Positions 62,945-64,000 of a stretch of 64,000 bases of DNA are shown here, piece after piece; the first letter of the stretch is position 1, and each line of letters opens with the position of its first letter. This stretch comes from Brevibacillus ruminantium (GTDB taxonomy: Bacteria > Bacillota > Bacilli > Brevibacillales > Brevibacillaceae): assembly GCF_023746555.1 (NCBI RefSeq), contig NZ_CP098755.1, positions 3,484,501 through 3,548,500 of the forward strand, written 5' to 3'. The notes under the pieces were generated by a model that had not been told where the DNA came from, searched no databases, and worked only from the letters and a program-made list of their open reading frames with translations. The translations under genes and the position numbers were made by a program.

Positions 62945-64000
62945 TTAAAATGTAAAGATCTCTGTATGATCTTCGTATACCCTGATCTCTTTCACAACAT
63001 GCCTGATAAGATTTTGCTTGTCTTCGAAAGTTAGTTCGTCGGGAGCTTTCGATAAATAGTACTCAGCGGCTTCTTTGATTAGATTTCGTGAATATGAGTT
63101 TTCTGCAAACATTTGCTGCTGGCTTCGAAGCTCTCTGATCTGGTTGGTAAGCTTTTCTTCTTTTTCTTTGAGCTCACGTAACTGTTGCCTAATCTCTTCC
63201 TCCCCGAAATCTTCTTCTCCTTCCGCAAAAAGTCTCAACAGACGTTTTCGTCCATTCTTTGTTTTCTCAAGCTCCTTTTCGATCCTCTCTATCTCAATCA
63301 ACTCAAAAGGAATTGTTTCCTTGGCTTCTGTAGCTGCAGCTATTTCATCCGGATTGTTTAGCCAAGCTCTTACTGTTTCCCAAACCTCGTCATCGATTTC
63401 TTGGCACTTTATTCTACGTCTGCAACCCGGATTCTTTGCTCCAGCCGTGTTTTTTTCGTCAGAGTAGACGAAAATATACGTTCCCCAATTATTTGTTCTT
63501 CTTCCTGTCATCGTATTGCCACAGTCTCCACAACGGAGTAAACCACTTAGCAGATATTTGTTTAAGCTGCGACCTGACCAACGTCTCCTTGATTCACCAA
63601 TTAAACGCTGAGCATGTTCAAATCTTATTTCATCTATTATAGGCGGGCAGGTTATTCTGATCCAATCTTCCTTAGGGCGTTCTTTCATTTTAACGCGTTC
63701 ATCTGGAGACTTATGTTTGTTTCCAAGCATTCCTTCAGTGTTCCAACGGTTCTGATAAAACTCGCCGATATATGCCCTGTTCATTAAAAGTTGGCGTACA
63801 ACCTGACGATGCCAAACCTTTGCACCACGTTTTGTTGGTATTTCTTTATCCGTCAAATATTTCGCAATCCCGTTAATGCCCTGAACAAGATCATTTGGTT
63901 GGGTAAATAAGTCAAAAATAAGTCTGACAATAGCAGCCTCGTATTCATTGATTACAAACTGCTCCGAATCTTTATCATACGAGTATCCGTATATTTGGAA
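62945..64000 (-). CDS. Large serine recombinase, SpoIVCA-like (partial, N-terminus beyond window)
   Basis: The frame is open from the right edge to a stop at 62945, giving 351 residues. It lacks the N-terminal resolvase domain, which must lie to the right. It has the Recombinase domain (IAKYLTDKEIPTKRGAKVWH, VVRQLLMNRAYIGEFYQNRW), a zinc ribbon (LLRCGDCGNTMTGRR and NPGCRRRIKC) and a long coiled coil (about 40 residues around IEKELEKTKNGRKRLLRLFA). This is the architecture of SpoIVCA and related phage integrases. It ends 33 bases before the sigma-K fragment on the same strand, and is predicted to excise the element during sporulation. Confidence 0.9.
   Translation of the reverse strand, partial: FQIYGYSYDKDSEQFVINEYEAAIVRLIFDLFTQPNDLVQGINGIAKYLTDKEIPTKRGAKVWHRQVVRQLLMNRAYIGEFYQNRWNTEGMLGNKHKSPDERVKMKERPKEDWIRITCPPIIDEIRFEHAQRLIGESRRRWSGRSLNKYLLSGLLRCGDCGNTMTGRRTNNWGTYIFVYSDEKNTAGAKNPGCRRRIKCQEIDDEVWETVRAWLNNPDEIAAATEAKETIPFELIEIERIEKELEKTKNGRKRLLRLFAEGEEDFGEEEIRQQLRELKEKEEKLTNQIRELRSQQQMFAENSYSRNLIKEAAEYYLSKAPDELTFEDKQNLIRHVVKEIRVYEDHTEIFTF

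Overview
The window reads as a stretch of chromosome from an endospore-forming, competence-capable Firmicute, most likely Brevibacillus or a close relative in the Paenibacillaceae. This rests on the spore genes (gpr, spoIIP, yqxA, a sigma-K fragment), the comE genes, the yqeG-yqeH-aroE-yhbY-nadD-yqeK-rsfS cluster typical of Bacillales, strong AGGAGG ribosome-binding sites, frequent GTG/TTG starts and near-balanced base composition. The genus is inferred; no database was searched.

Layout. 1-4727 is a peptide ABC-transporter operon on the minus strand (two ATPases, binding protein, permease cut by the window edge). It is separated from the spore genes by a complete IS1182-type insertion sequence (4888-6806). 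6857-11148 holds yqxA, spoIIP, gpr and holA, with rpsT opposed to them. 11439-15348 holds an ECF sigma/anti-sigma pair behind comEC. 15559-19477 holds asnB, comEA and comER on the plus strand, so comEA is not co-directional with comEC. 19599-29343 is a long minus-strand housekeeping block: leuS with a T-box leader, a methyltransferase, rsfS, yqeK, nadD, yhbY, aroE, yqeH, yqeG, two small genes and dinB. 29424-45259 is accessory: a Bcp peroxiredoxin, a C26 amidohydrolase with a second peptide-binding lipoprotein, a beta-lactamase-fold protein, a carotenoid-desaturase-like oxidoreductase, an ABC-2 exporter, a CvfC-like HEAT protein, a double acetyltransferase, a DUF4931 protein, a Gmad2 lipoprotein, a GntR/MFS pair and a secreted YcdB-like protein.

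45453-53698 has a tRNA-Thr, a sirtuin, a PPP phosphatase, and then a set of envelope proteins that look like one copper/thiol theme (CopC-CopD fusion, DUF4198 protein, DsbB-like and thioredoxin-like pair, YtkA-domain lipoprotein with a histidine-rich linker). It ends with a Gre-like protein and a repeat protein broken by one extra base in a C8 tract. 53825-61894 has an NlpC/P60 protein whose first domain has lost its catalytic residues, a DUF2306 membrane protein, a LOG-family enzyme, a KhtU potassium/proton antiporter with two KhtT regulators, and two YdcZ-type transporters around a Crp/Fnr regulator.

The most striking feature is at the right edge. The C-terminal half of sigma-K (62546-62911) begins abruptly and is preceded, 33 bases upstream, by the 3' end of a large serine recombinase running off the window. 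This is the signature of a skin-like element interrupting sigK, which would be excised in the mother cell during sporulation. Other notable signals are an ECF-type promoter between comEC and the sigma gene, a hairpin that would hide the transposase start codon in read-through transcripts, and a rearranged comE locus.
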